Assembly (NCBI GenBank): GCA_020744225.1
Contig: JAGMWG010000016.1
Location: forward strand, 992,001 to 1,056,000
DNA: 64,000 bases
Direction of reading: 5' to 3'
DNA from: Paraphoma chrysanthemicola
Lineage: Eukaryota; Ascomycota; Dothideomycetes; Pleosporales; Phaeosphaeriaceae
The position numbers and the translations under genes are program-made. The first letter of the stretch is position 1. The number at the start of each line of letters is the position of its first letter. This document shows, one piece after another, positions 11,179-21,734 of the stretch. The notes under the pieces are model-generated. The model had not been told where the DNA came from. It saw nothing but the letters and a program-made list of their open reading frames with translations, and searched no databases.

Positions 11179-13489
11179 TTACAAATCTACAAATGTAAAG
11201 GAGTACCCTGTCTCTTTGCTCCCGCAGCAGTCTACATTCGCATACGGACGTGAAGTGCGTATCATTCCCCTCCCCTCGATTATTTCGAGGAATTGTATGC
11301 GCTGCCATTGCTTCAAATGCTCGTCTTCAGCTACTACCAAGCCAGCACCATGTTCGCTTTGGAGATGTGCGGCAAACGTGTATTGGTTGGTGAAAATCTC
11401 TTGCGAGCAGCCTCGTATGTGGCCGTCAATATGTTCCACGACACGTTGGGATGCCTCTTCTAACCCCATCTTGGTGGTGCTGAAATGTTCAGGACAAAGC
11501 CTACACTTTGTGTTCACGACATACAGGCCGTCAATGCTCCCACCCGTGGCAGTGATAGATTCAGATGCATTGTGAAGATAGCGGCAGGACCATGTGAAGC
11601 AGTACGGATGCTCTCGCACCGCATCGGAGAAAGTCTCGAAGCAAAAGCCGCATGCAGGACACGTAAAGCTGTCAGCTCTGCTCCTAGTCAGTCACCTTAG
11701 CCGTGTTCCACAAGAGAGGGATGTACACGTACCTTGCCTCAAAGCGTTCGCCAAGCCTTTCTGGCCACCACGATGATTTACAAGCCCCGTTTCTCATATG
11801 TGTAAATACGTGGTCTTGCCTTGTCTTCCAAGTAAGAAACGACATGCCACAGAATCCACAGTGCAGGGACGCCGACTTCGACGGATTTTCGATCTTGCAG
11901 GCTAGCAGTGTATCACTGAAAGTATCAGTACTGAGCTTATCTTGACCAAAGTGAATGCGTTTCATGTGCTGCCCCAGTTGATCTTTGCGGAAGAATGTTC
12001 GCGATGGTGTTTCCGATCGGCCACAATCGCAGCTGCGTCGGTGCAATGCAGGTCTAGCCCGCTTGCATGAATGGCACCAAGATAGCTCCTGGTTTCCTCG
12101 ATACTCGCTCAAATTACAGACCCACTTGAATGGAAAATGGTGCACCGCCGTCTCGTGGCGATCCCAATCGAAGCGAGACTGAAAGGTTGTCTCACAGGTT
12201 GGCCATGTGCAAAACAGCTTTTGCGAAGAGGCTGTTTCGGCGTGGAGCAAAGGAGTTGGTGCCACATATGCGCGGTTTGGACTTTGAAAGGAGTCTGAAT
12301 CATTAATATGTGCGGCTCTAGCGGGTAGAGTGACGACATCATTCGTTTTTGGCTTCGTAATATTTTGTCCTTTCTTGCGCTCTACGAGGCTCGATTGAGC
12401 TCGTCTCCAACGCTTGCGACCACGTCTCGCGCCACGAGAATCGGCGGATATTTGGCTGTTCCAGCTTTGGACACTGTTCGCGGAGCTGAACGAGCTTTCC
12501 GAGCCCACAACACTGGATGTGTCACGGTATGTAGGCTGAGTGTACATGGATGATCCCAGACGATTTGCAGGCACGTAAGGCTCAAGCGATGCAGATTCTA
12601 CAGCTGAAATTGACACGCTCTCCTCCTCGGCTGGTGCATTTAGAAATCTTTCGAGGGAGGAGTTGCTCGACTTGGGAGACAGGCGATTGAGCAATTCCAA
12701 GCTACTTTCGGAGACTGATCTTTTCGAGATCAATGATGCCTTCTCAATTATAGCAGATTGCTCACTAGATCCATTCTGGGTCGCTTTGATTTGTCAAGAT
12801 CAGCATGCATGACAAGAAAGTGAATAACAAGCGAGAGCAGGGCAAATGCACTCACAATCAGATGTCCTATCTCGAGATCTCACATTATTGAACCATGTGC
12901 GAACCGTTTGCAATGATAGAGACGTGTTCTGTGCGAGCAGATCAAGTTCCTCTATTGATGGATAAGGATCTCGGGCGAAGTGGGTCTGGAGGATGCTCTT
13001 GGCTTCGATTGATATGTTCGAACGGTGCGCCCGGGATCCGTGTCTTCCCGAACGTCGTGGTCTTGTTTGTACACCAATAGCCTCTCCTATCGTCGGTCGT
13101 TCTGGCTCAGATGTATCAGGCCAACCTAGGTATTCAAAACTACCGTCCGTGGTTTGTTGATCACTCATGGGTCCAGCTGTGTCTACCCTGTCTGCGTGAT
13201 CCGTTCGAGAGGATGAGAAGTCAAGCTTGAATGGATCCAAGCCCAAGTGATCCATGCTGCTGTGAACACGATTCTCGAATCCATGTTCACTACAAAACAC
13301 AGAGTAGGGATTATCGCATGTACACCAGGATGTCAGAAAGTCGTATGGCGCAAATGATGCATCGAGAGCATCAAAAGTGTCGATTATGCCCGAGTGTGGA
13401 CACTGCGAAGTCGTAGGATCGAGACTGGTGAACGACTGCGAATCGACTAGCTCGCAAGGCTGAGTGGAACAGCGCCTATCGACGGACAT
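11179..13489 (-). CDS. TALE-type homeodomain plus C2H2 zinc-finger protein (paralogue A)
   Basis: Model: complement(11179..11668, 11733..12783, 12856..13489), 724 aa. Introns 12784-12855 (GTGAGT) and 11669-11732 (GTACGT...CTGACAG) close in phase. Residues about 145-209 form a homeodomain with the three-residue-loop signature DPYPS and recognition helix RTWFNNVRSR (Trp48, Phe49, Asn51, Arg53 kept). A phase-1 intron follows immediately. Next come a Ser-rich segment with a SLERFLNAP-like motif, a basic RGARRGRKRWRR motif, a C-x4-C-x12-H-x4-H finger (FCTWPTCETTF), a Cys/His-rich middle and a GFCGMSF...H-x3-H finger. Exon 3 adds FTCPACGFCFETF and a further Cys/His region. It is probably a nuclear DNA-binding regulator. 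It is clearly related to the genes at 42780 and 44913. The frame extends to 13525 only with TTG; ATG 13489 is used. Confidence 0.87.
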
Positions 13490-14031
13490 GTTGAGGTGTG
13501 GACGGCTGACGTGCAAGAACTTCAAGCGGGCCGCAATTTGTCACAAGGAGACAGAACAGGAAAATCACCAGGAGGAACATAGTTGCGGATGTTATAGTGC
13601 CGGCCTGCTGAGGCTGAAGAACGAGGTGCGCGGCTGATGATCGAGGAGGATGGCGGGGATAAGGCGGTGCACTAGTCTGAACCTAGAATAGCTGAACCAA
13701 ACAGGCGGGTCGTTCCGATCCCGCTAAAAACTGAATGCACCTTTCCTGGACATGACAAGAGGACTTCACACATATCTACAACTTTCGCGTAATTCTTCAC
13801 ACAGTATTGAGGTCCTGTTGGCTACTTCATTGAGGCCGTCATAATTCGCTTAGCAGTGTCCGGAAAAATGCGCGCTGCAATGGAGATGAGTCACGAATGC
13901 AGTGTGTGCTGTCCTAGCGTAGATGTAGATGTCGAGGTGCAATAAACAGCCATTTCTGTCACGTTTCAGGCCCATAAGACAACGTGGATGAGTCGGATAA
14001 GTCGGACGATTCGTCTGGTTCAAGCGCATGA
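13490..14031. other. intergenic, no gene recognised
   Basis: 542 bp upstream of homeodomain gene A. It contains no convincing coding frame and presumably holds its promoter. Confidence 0.55.
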
Positions 14032-14409
14032 TCACATCCTCCCTGCACTCCTCTCACGCAACGTCAATCCAGCCAACTCCTCTTGCGCTTCACACTCATT
14101 TTTATAATCAACCACATCCATATACCTTGATAAAACATAGTCTTCACGCACAGCCGCCTCGAAAGAAGTCCTCGCCTTCCCCAGTTGCTCTGTGAACAAG
14201 ACAATTTCCGATCTACAAATTCCCTACATTGGAGCATCTCGAATGACCGCCACATCGAGAAACCCATTGATGTGGGAAATGATGCCATCTCCGACAAGTG
14301 GCATTGTAGGCTGCGCCTCGAACACTGCTGAATCGATGCGGCGAACAGCCTGGGCGCGTTCTAGGAGTAATGGGAAGAGTGGATTGTAATGCGCAGTGAA
14401 ACCTAGCAT
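14032..14409 (-). CDS. small hypothetical protein, two exons (uncertain)
   Basis: The minus strand from ATG 14409 reads MLGFTAHYNPLFPLLLERAQ and continues with protein-like composition to a stop at about 14224. A second frame at 14032-14187 is open for 51 codons (QLGKARTSFEAAVREDYVLS at its start) and ends at TGA 14032-14034. A splice from a GT near 14250-14262 to the AG just upstream of 14187 would join them in frame to a protein of roughly 100-105 aa. The coding frame also continues upstream of the ATG (IKDDFLQCIGHVWA), so a 5' exon may be missing. I do not recognise a family. A gene fragment is an alternative. Confidence 0.35.
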
Positions 14410-14418
14410 GGCCCAAAC

Positions 14419-14637
14419 ATGGCCGATGCATTGGAGGAAGTCATCTTTTATTATGATGCAGGAGCAAAGTGGCCGCCAATGTGGCCGCTATTGTGGCCAT
14501 ATGGCGTTGACAATGAGGACGTCAAGTTAGGGGACGTCGATGCTGAGTATGAGGCCCATGAAACTATTCAGGTCACCGTTAGACTGTGGAGAGCTCTGAA
14601 GAACAGGTATCCGGAAGACAGAGTCGCAGATCATTAA
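14419..14637 (+). CDS. 72-aa ORF, doubtful
   Basis: Begins at an ATG in good context (AAACATGG) and encodes an acidic, Trp-rich 72-residue peptide (WPPMWPLLWPYGVDNED in the middle). It lies antisense to the upstream continuation of the minus-strand frame at 14409, so at most one of the two readings is likely to be coding here. No family is recognised. It could be a terminal exon of a plus-strand gene or chance. Confidence 0.22.
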   Translation: MADALEEVIFYYDAGAKWPPMWPLLWPYGVDNEDVKLGDVDAEYEAHETIQVTVRLWRALKNRYPEDRVADH

Positions 14638-14918
14638 TTCGAGCACTTCTTGACTTGCGGACTATGCGTTCATTCGTTGTAGCTAATTACCGATACTCAA
14701 GATTCAAGTGCTGTAGTCAGGTGCCTCTTACTACTGACGTGGGAAAGGTGTGGAACTGAAAAACGCAATCTCTCACCAAAAGTAGAAATAGCCACCTCAT
14801 CGGGGGAGAAGATCATGAGTAAGCTCTTTACCTGCATTGATACTACATGTGACGAAGGTTTTCGGAAATCTTCAGGGGAAGGATGTAATTACTACGAAAG
14901 GTCTAGGTAGAAGCTCGT

Positions 14919-16840
14919 CTATGCCCTCTTCTTGATGATATCCGCCGCCTTCTCCGCGATCGCATACATCGTCGCCTGCAAATGCGCCGCCGGAATTAAC
15001 GGAATGATGCTGGCGTCCACAACACTCAACTGCTTGACTCCATACACCAACAATTGATCACTCACACATCCACCCAAGTTCTCAGGCATCATGCTGCATC
15101 CGCCGCTGGGATGCGCAAATGTAGGCTGAAGCGTGCCCTGCTCAATTCCGCCGCGGATGATCTCCTCATCGGTCTGGTACTGTGGGCCGGGAGCGGTCTC
15201 GACGGGCTTGTACACGGCGAGTTCCTTGCTAGCCCAGTGTTTACGGTTGAACTTTGTGAGAGCAACCATGACATCGGCGTCGACTGGGTTCTGGAAAGTA
15301 TTCCATTGCACGATGGGGTATGCTTCGGGGTGTGTGGTGTTGAGCGTGACGGTACCACGGGACAATGGCTTGTTGTTTGCGATGCCGGAGAAGCCCCATG
15401 GTTGGATGACGATCTCACCGACGGCGGCGTCGGCTTCAGTGAACTGGTTTGCAAGAATCTCGCGTTGCTTTTCGTAGCCAGCGAGGAGCTTCTTATCCTT
15501 CGCGTATCGTGTAGGCAGGAAGTTGGCTGCGACTTGAGAGCGGATCTTGGCAACGACTTGCTTGTACGCCGAGTCGAAATGCTGGAGCGCAATAAAGACA
15601 AGCCCTTGGGCCTTGCCCACAGAGTAGGGGCCGCTGCGGTCCTTGAGGTATTGGTCGTAAGAAGTCTGGTTGAATGTGGCGTTGGTGTTAAGAGCGGCTT
15701 GGTTCTCCGGGTTGAGGTTCTGGAGGTCGAAGTTCATGTAATTGGCGATGTGGTCTTGGAAGTTAGCGCCAACAGCGTTGAGCTCCTGCAGACATCAAGG
15801 TCAGTGAGGACCCGAGTAACGAGGTTGGTGCTGCTTACCTTCTTGACACTGACACCCGCGGCCTCAAGGACGTCCTTCGGTCCGATACCAGAGTACATGA
15901 GTAGATGGGGGGTGAAAACACCACCGGCGGCAAGAATCACTTCCTTCGCTGCGATGACCTGAGTCTGCTTGTTTGTGTCACGTGGTGTGTACTTCACTCC
16001 AGTGGCTACCAAAGCACCGACTCTGTTCTTCTCGAAAGTGATCTCGTCGACGTGAGTGTTTGTAAGCAGTTTCAAGTTCTTGCGTGAGACAATCGGATCG
16101 TAGTATGCAGAGCGCGAGGTACTGCGCGTGGCCGTCTTCTTGTTAATCGAGTTCGGCGACCAGTACACGCCCACTGGCTCATTGAACCCTTCTTTGGGGT
16201 GAGGGATGTCGACCTCGTCCCATGAATGGTAAATGGTCTTCATGTCCGGGAATTGATAGTCCGGGATCGACACCTTCAATGGACCATTACCATATGCATC
16301 TTCCTCGTAGGTGATGCCGAACTTCTTGGCGGTCTCCTTTGAAGGTGGGTCAAAGTCGTTGCTCTTCTTGAAGTACGGCTCCAATCCGCTCCAGCCCCAG
16401 CCCTTGTTCCCGAGCTCGGCCCATGCATCATAGTCGGCATCGGCGCCGCGATCAAACTGCATGCCGTTGACATACGAGCCACCGCCGACAACATTACCAA
16501 CCGTTACGAGGAACGTTTGGTTACCCAGGTTGGCAACGGGCGCGCTGTAAATGTCGTACATCGCTGCAAGATTAAGCCCTCCTGAATTGCCGGGTATGCT
16601 TGAAGTCGTGCCATTGTTCAAGATGCCGTTCTCGATGACTAGAACAGTCTCTGTAGTTGATGTTGATTAGCTTCAAGAATGCGATGTGGAACGAAATATC
16701 AACGTACTCTTTGGGTCTTCAGTCAGACGGTTAGCAACGACTAAGCCGGTGGTGCCTCCTCCAACAATAACATAGTCGTAGGTGGCGCTCGCCCATGTCG
16801 TGGCGCCGAAAAAGAAAGGAATGATTAATGAATGCATCAT
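14919..16840 (-). CDS. secreted GMC (glucose-methanol-choline) oxidoreductase
   Basis: Model: complement(14919..15785, 15839..16650, 16708..16840), 603 aa, the usual length for the family. Introns 16651-16707 and 15786-15838 close in phase. Residues 1-18 form a signal peptide (MMHSLIIPFFFGATTWAS). The FAD dinucleotide-binding strand YDYVIVGGGTTG follows at 21-32. The GMC signature region NVVGGGSYVNGMQFDRG, the AAGGVFTPHLLMYSGIGP motif and the C-terminal HPSGGCSMMP and VVDASIIPLIPAAHLQAT motifs are present; the last carries His where many members have Asn, which is known in the family. It is a flavin-dependent alcohol or sugar oxidase/dehydrogenase acting outside the cell or in the secretory path. 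The substrate cannot be read. The adjacent divergent gene is the seven-TM protein at 18042. Confidence 0.92.
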
Positions 16841-18041
16841 TTATTAAAGGTCCGATATGTATAGGAGATGCACCACTTTGCCTCGCGGAAAAGAATGAAC
16901 GGCGGACGAGGTGGAGAAAGAAATCCAAAACAAGTCTTGGAACCTCGATCTTAAATGACACCAGAGCAGTGGTACTAGATGAATGCCGTTCGCACGTGGC
17001 GAAATGAGCCTAACCCGAATCGCAACATGGACTTCCCACGCTATCAAGCGAGGGTCCAAGCCTCATGAAGCTGCTCAATGCGAGATGCAGGATCTGAAGC
17101 TCGGAGCCATATCCGCGAAATTGCTCAACGTGATTGATGGGATGGTGTGATTTTAGTCGTTGCTCATCATTGCCTGGAATAGATAGCTCCAGGGCGTGCT
17201 TGCACCCGAAAGACGGGACAGGCGACCCACCGGCGGTTTCCATGATTCGTGCAAGCCGCAAGGCGCCGCGAGGGCCGTCCCTCGCGACACCGATGACGGG
17301 ACCTAGCAGTTGCAAACTTTATTCTCGAGTGTGTAGTTCAGAGGTCTAAAGATATCAATCGAGGCCAAAATGCTCGTACAATATATGATGGTGTTCAAGC
17401 TTCTACGCTGAATTGCCGGAGGGATTGAAATCTCCGAAAAGATCAAGGATGGGCACCCCTGTGCCACGCGGTTCGGCAATTTGTTGGCGCCGTCAGGCCC
17501 CTCTTGGCGCATCTTCCGCGTATCTCCATCGATACCAGGCGAGCTGGTCGGTATAAATGGGAAACCACGGCTTGGGAGGAAGCAATCCGCGGGCTCGGTT
17601 ATTGCGAAAGCCTCATCTGAATAGTGAAGATTGTATGCGCAGACCAGTCAGTTGCAGCCAACATTGTTTTCTCGAAGATGTTGGCAGAAACAAGTGGTGA
17701 TGTGATTCTGATGTCTGCCCAATCTCTTTGAAGCGAAGGAACTCGATCCCTTCAATCATGCAGTACGTATCTCGGTGCGTCGTCATCCGATGGCCAATCG
17801 GACACAGGTCCTGAAGTTCGTACTCGCGCTTTGACACTATCAGCCTCATGCAAGCCAGTTCCTGTGAACCTGCTTCTGAGCAGACCCGGTGCAATGGGTC
17901 GTTCCTGAGCATTTTTACATATGACCCCCGACAGTAGTTCTGACCACCTCGCCCAACGCACATCTTTTGTTGATCTTTGACCTTTTGTCTTGTTTTGCGG
18001 ACCCTGAACTGTGACTTGCGTGTGAGCGCGATTGCCGAGCG
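16841..18041. other. intergenic, unresolved
   Basis: 1.2 kb between divergent GMC and seven-TM genes. A minus-strand frame at 17010-17315 (GVARDGPRGALRLARIMETA in part) looks protein-like but starts at TTG, overlaps no convincing second exon and matches no family I know. A gene relic is possible; otherwise this is promoter sequence. Confidence 0.5.
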
Positions 18042-19289
18042 ATGAGCGGAGAACCTCCTGGCGGTTGGCCCAACCGTGGCCCCGAGCTGATCCGGACGGC
18101 GTCAGTCATGGCTACGCTGGCCACGTTGATGGCTGGATGGCGTCTCGTTGTGAGATTCCGGATGACATGGACGGGCATCAGTGACTGGCTGATGCTTGGT
18201 GGTGTTGTATGAAGCATCAACCTCAACTGCTTCGTGTAATCACTGACAACGGACAGATTCTGAATTTCCTTGGTTGCGTGCCATACACTGTTTGGGCTGC
18301 CCAAGGCGGCCAAGGCAGGCTGATGGCAGATCCATGGTGGCTAGTTCCAGGACGAACATCCTACGAGCTGCACATGATCTTCATAGGGCAGTGCCTGAAC
18401 GTCTACGCGATGTTCCTCGTGAAGGCGTCCATTTGCGCATACCTGATGGCCTTGGACTTCGGACCCAGCTATCGCGTTATCATCTGGATCTCCGTCGTAG
18501 TTGTCGTCTTGTGCAACTTCGTCATGATGTTGATCCTACACTTTGCATATTGTCGGCCATACTACTCCAGATGGGACTTCACCGTAAAAGGCGAGTGCTG
18601 GCCAGCGAGTGTCAGTGAGGCAACAGCCTACGTGCAGATCGCCTCGAATATCTTGACAGATCTTGTAAGGATCTCCAGGATTATAACCCGAAACCACCAG
18701 CTGATGATTTTCAGATTTATGCAGCCGCTCCTATCGTTTACCTAAGGAACGTACAACTCAGTAAACAGACACAATGGGGTGTGAGACTCGTATTCTTGTT
18801 GGCCCTTGTGTAGGGTCCCTCACATCAGCGTGAATGCAAAATGGCATGCTAACGCGTGACAGCGGCACTGGCATTTCGATTGCCAAAATCCCGATCACAT
18901 ATAGATTCCTGCGCTCCACTGAGCTGATGTGGGATGCCATCGACCTGAGCATCTGCAGCATCAACGAAGTCTGCGTTGGAATCATCATCGCAAACCTCCC
19001 ACCTTTGCGCAAGATCATCCTCGGCTTGATTTCGAGTATCGTGCCTGCTAGTTTCGCGACCAACTTTGGAGGATCGAGGAAGCAAACTGGTCATTCACAT
19101 CGGATGTCCACTCTGCACAGCTCGAAAGGTCATACGAAGCTCGACGACAAAGCCGACGACGAGAGCGAGCGATACATGTTGGAACTGGAGGATAGAAAAG
19201 TGCCTGGAATCACGAAAACGACTCATGTAAGCATTCGCGACGACGAAGCGCGGTCACAGCGAACTCCATCCGTCCGAGAACATGTGTAA
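18042..19289 (+). CDS. seven-TM fungal rhodopsin-fold (PTH11-type) protein
   Basis: Model: join(18042..18206, 18257..18664, 18715..18809, 18863..19289), 364 aa. All introns are GT/AG and phases close. Features of the family are visible: an N-terminal GPELIRTASVMATLATLMAG helix, DWLMLGG, a W-x-x-G-Q extracellular loop, the KASICAYLMAL helix, a C-R-P-x-x-x-x-W motif before the next helix, CWPASVSEATAYVQIASNIL with DLIYAAAPIVYLRNVQLS, and a final GIIIANLPPLRKI helix. The C-terminal tail of about 90 residues is charged and likely cytosolic. It belongs to the same broad family as the protein at 9483 but is not a recent duplicate by eye. It is probably a plasma-membrane sensor; the ligand is unknown. 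Confidence 0.87.
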
Positions 19290-19613
19290 GGATCCGGAAC
19301 CATATAATGCACCATGATATGTCCAGTAGGGAGTTCCTGGGGTCATCGCTTGCGTCTAGAGCTTCAGCGCGAACTCTATGTTGCACTGCACTGGAGTCAA
19401 TAGGGTTGGTTGTATTGCTGCGATAAGTCCTATCAGGGATTCAAAGTGCAGTACGTCGTGCTTGGAGCTGGTCCTCGGGTACGCTGGTCGACGATGGGTC
19501 AAATCTAGGTTACACACTGGCTGATGGCGGATAATGCTTTTTGTGTTCGAGAGGATCAAAAGCAGACTTGGTCCGGCCTTGAGAATATCAATGGCAATTC
19601 GAACGTATCCGCT
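19290..19613. other. intergenic, convergent 3' ends
   Basis: 324 bp between convergent genes. I see no coding potential beyond a short TTG-started frame. Confidence 0.55.
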
Positions 19614-21075
19614 CTAAAGCAAACAAAGCTCAACCTCCCGTCGTTGTGCCGTGCTCTCAATTGTGGTGTCACCGCTCTGCCAAAAGTCGTCGATGGCCTC
19701 CAGAATGCCCTTGTACAACACATGATTTCTCTCGCTTGCCAAGTTCCCGATCGTCAATCGGATGAAGTCTTTCGATGCAATGGAAAGATCATAATCGAAA
19801 GATGCCGCCGTCACCAGAGGAAACATTAAAGCCTGCTTGAATTGTGCCGACTGTTCGGTCACGACTTCGATGCATCGCTGTATCGATACGAAGATGCTGT
19901 TAATGATGGCACCATTCGAAATGATTTCGACAGGCTCGAGGAGCGCATAGCTCAATATGGGCATCTGTCGGGATCTGCGTGCAAACAGTATTCCCGCAAG
20001 GCGTGTCGCTTCCCAGAGATGTTGCTGAGCCATGGTTCCAGGTGGTATAGGCCACACAAGCAAAGCTGGCTCGCAATTTTCCACGTCGGAGGCGGATAGC
20101 AGGTCGATGAGCGAAAATGGAAGGCCACTGGTGGTGTGTATGCCTTGTTGACCTCGACAGTAGGTGTACCAGGTATACTGTTTCGGCGTCAGTCGATTGA
20201 TGGTGTGAGTCTGCAGATCCAGATAACCGAGCAATGACATGAATTCGAGGACAGGAGGCGCCAGCGGGCATTGGACATTCATCCAGGCCATTGCCATAGC
20301 GATGACGGCGTTCAAGTGATTCGTGTATGGCATTAAACGACTTAGCTGGGTGATTATCAGTGATTTGTGCATACTCTGCGGTCGCTCCATGAATCATCGG
20401 AGCCAGGCGTTCACTCACGCAGATGGTGCACATGAAAAGTCCCGCGAAAAACACGCTTATTGGGCTTATTGGCTTTGGACTGCATGCCTCCTTGGTAAAT
20501 TGAGTCAAAGCTTGATCGTAATAGCGATCGAAAACATCGTCATAGTCGACATCGATAGCGGTCTGGAAGGCCAACATGCTCAGAAGACATGCCTTCGAGT
20601 GCTCGCACATTGGAAACTGGGTAGTCAACCAGGCATCATTTGCGGTAATGTCATTGGCTAGTTGCTTGTATCCGGTCCGAAGGACTACACGGCTATTAGC
20701 CTCTTAACACGTCTGCATGCGCGTTGAGCAATACTAACATTTGAGAAGTATGGCCCTGCCTTCGCCGTCCAGGGTGGTGTCAATCAGACGATGCAGTCGC
20801 TGTGTGATGTCTAGGGTCTTCAAAAGCTCGTAAAGTTCGTCCTTTGAGCCCGTGCCCAGGCCAGTCTGGGGCATCATCGCGTTCTCAAATGACTCGCGGG
20901 TTGTACCCCAGCGGATGTTCATGCCGTAAACGCAGTGTAGATCTAATTTGTTACATGACCCGCAAGTAGGGCGCTGCTCATCACAGCGCTTTCGCCTCTT
21001 CTTACACGTCTGGCAGCCATTTCGGGTTCGTTTGGGCGCTGCTAGTGTTGATTGAGATGATTCGGCGTCTGCCAT
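19614..21075 (-). CDS. Zn2Cys6 transcription factor
   Basis: Model: complement(19614..20345, 20419..20692, 20735..21075), 448 aa. Intron 20693-20734 is only 42 bp (GTATTG donor) and intron 20346-20418 has GTGAGT...CCCAG; both close in phase. Residues about 20-47 hold the binuclear cluster CQTCKKRRKRC...CGSC...C with spacing C2C6C6C2C6C. The rest is a helical fungal-specific regulatory region (for example AFQTAIDVDYDDVFDRYYDQ and MPYTNHLNAVIAMAMAW), as in Pfam Fungal_trans_2-like proteins. It is a nuclear DNA-binding regulator. It is divergent from the deiminase-like gene at 21735 with a 659-bp shared upstream region, so local regulation is conceivable but unproved. ATG 21075 is used since the longer frame to 21147 begins with TTG. 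Confidence 0.85.
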
Positions 21076-21734
21076 GGCAACGAGCTTGCGACGAATAGGC
21101 GATGGTTGAGGCCTCGCGCCGATTGAGAATGCGTCCAGGAAATGCAAATTGCCTAAGGACTGATGAAGAAACTGCTCGCGCCATGCTGCTACTTAAAAGG
21201 TTCCGACGGAGCTGTGCTGTGACGAAAGGCGAGAATACGAGATAGAGGATGCTGCGAGACGTTCGGCGCTTAGAGCTTCCCAAATAGGCCAGCAGGTGGA
21301 GCAGCCAATCAGACTTCGGCGGACAGTATTGCACATGGGCAACTCCGGTGGAACAAAATGTCCATTCTATCCGCATCTTCATCTACAGGCGTAAAGACAG
21401 CCTTGACGTAATAGCCTAGAGGCCCTCAGCATATTCTAAAGATTGTACTGCCGATGTAAACGCACGCGAAGGCATTCGGGAATGTCTCACCGGAGATGCC
21501 AAGATGCAGTACGACTGCTGCCTGCTCGCCTCAGCAAAGCCTCCCAGGTCGACTTGCGCCTCAGAGTGTCGCATTTGTTCGATTTAATCATCTTAAAGAT
21601 TGCTATGATGGCAAATCATTTCTCGCACTTCTGAACCGCCAATTATCACCTAATCTCTGCCTACATCGTGGCTTTTCATCTCTTTGCTGCCGTCAAGGGA
21701 TCATCTCATATTTCAGAGGCTTAAAGTTGCGTTA
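21076..21734. other. divergent promoter region
   Basis: 659 bp between the Zn2Cys6 regulator and the deiminase-like gene. No coding frame is convincing. If the neighbouring regulator acts locally, CGG-type half-sites here would be the place to look; I did not find an unambiguous pair. Confidence 0.5.

Noticed and set aside
13489..13525. Longer N-terminus for homeodomain protein A
   Set aside because: The extension begins at TTG; ATG 13489 is the first normal start.
15054..15962. 302-codon plus-strand open frame
   Set aside because: It lies antisense to the GMC oxidoreductase exons, whose frame carries clear FAD-enzyme motifs; the antisense frame has none.
17010..17315. Protein-like minus-strand frame
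   Set aside because: Begins at TTG, no partner exon and no family; kept only as a note in the gap entry.
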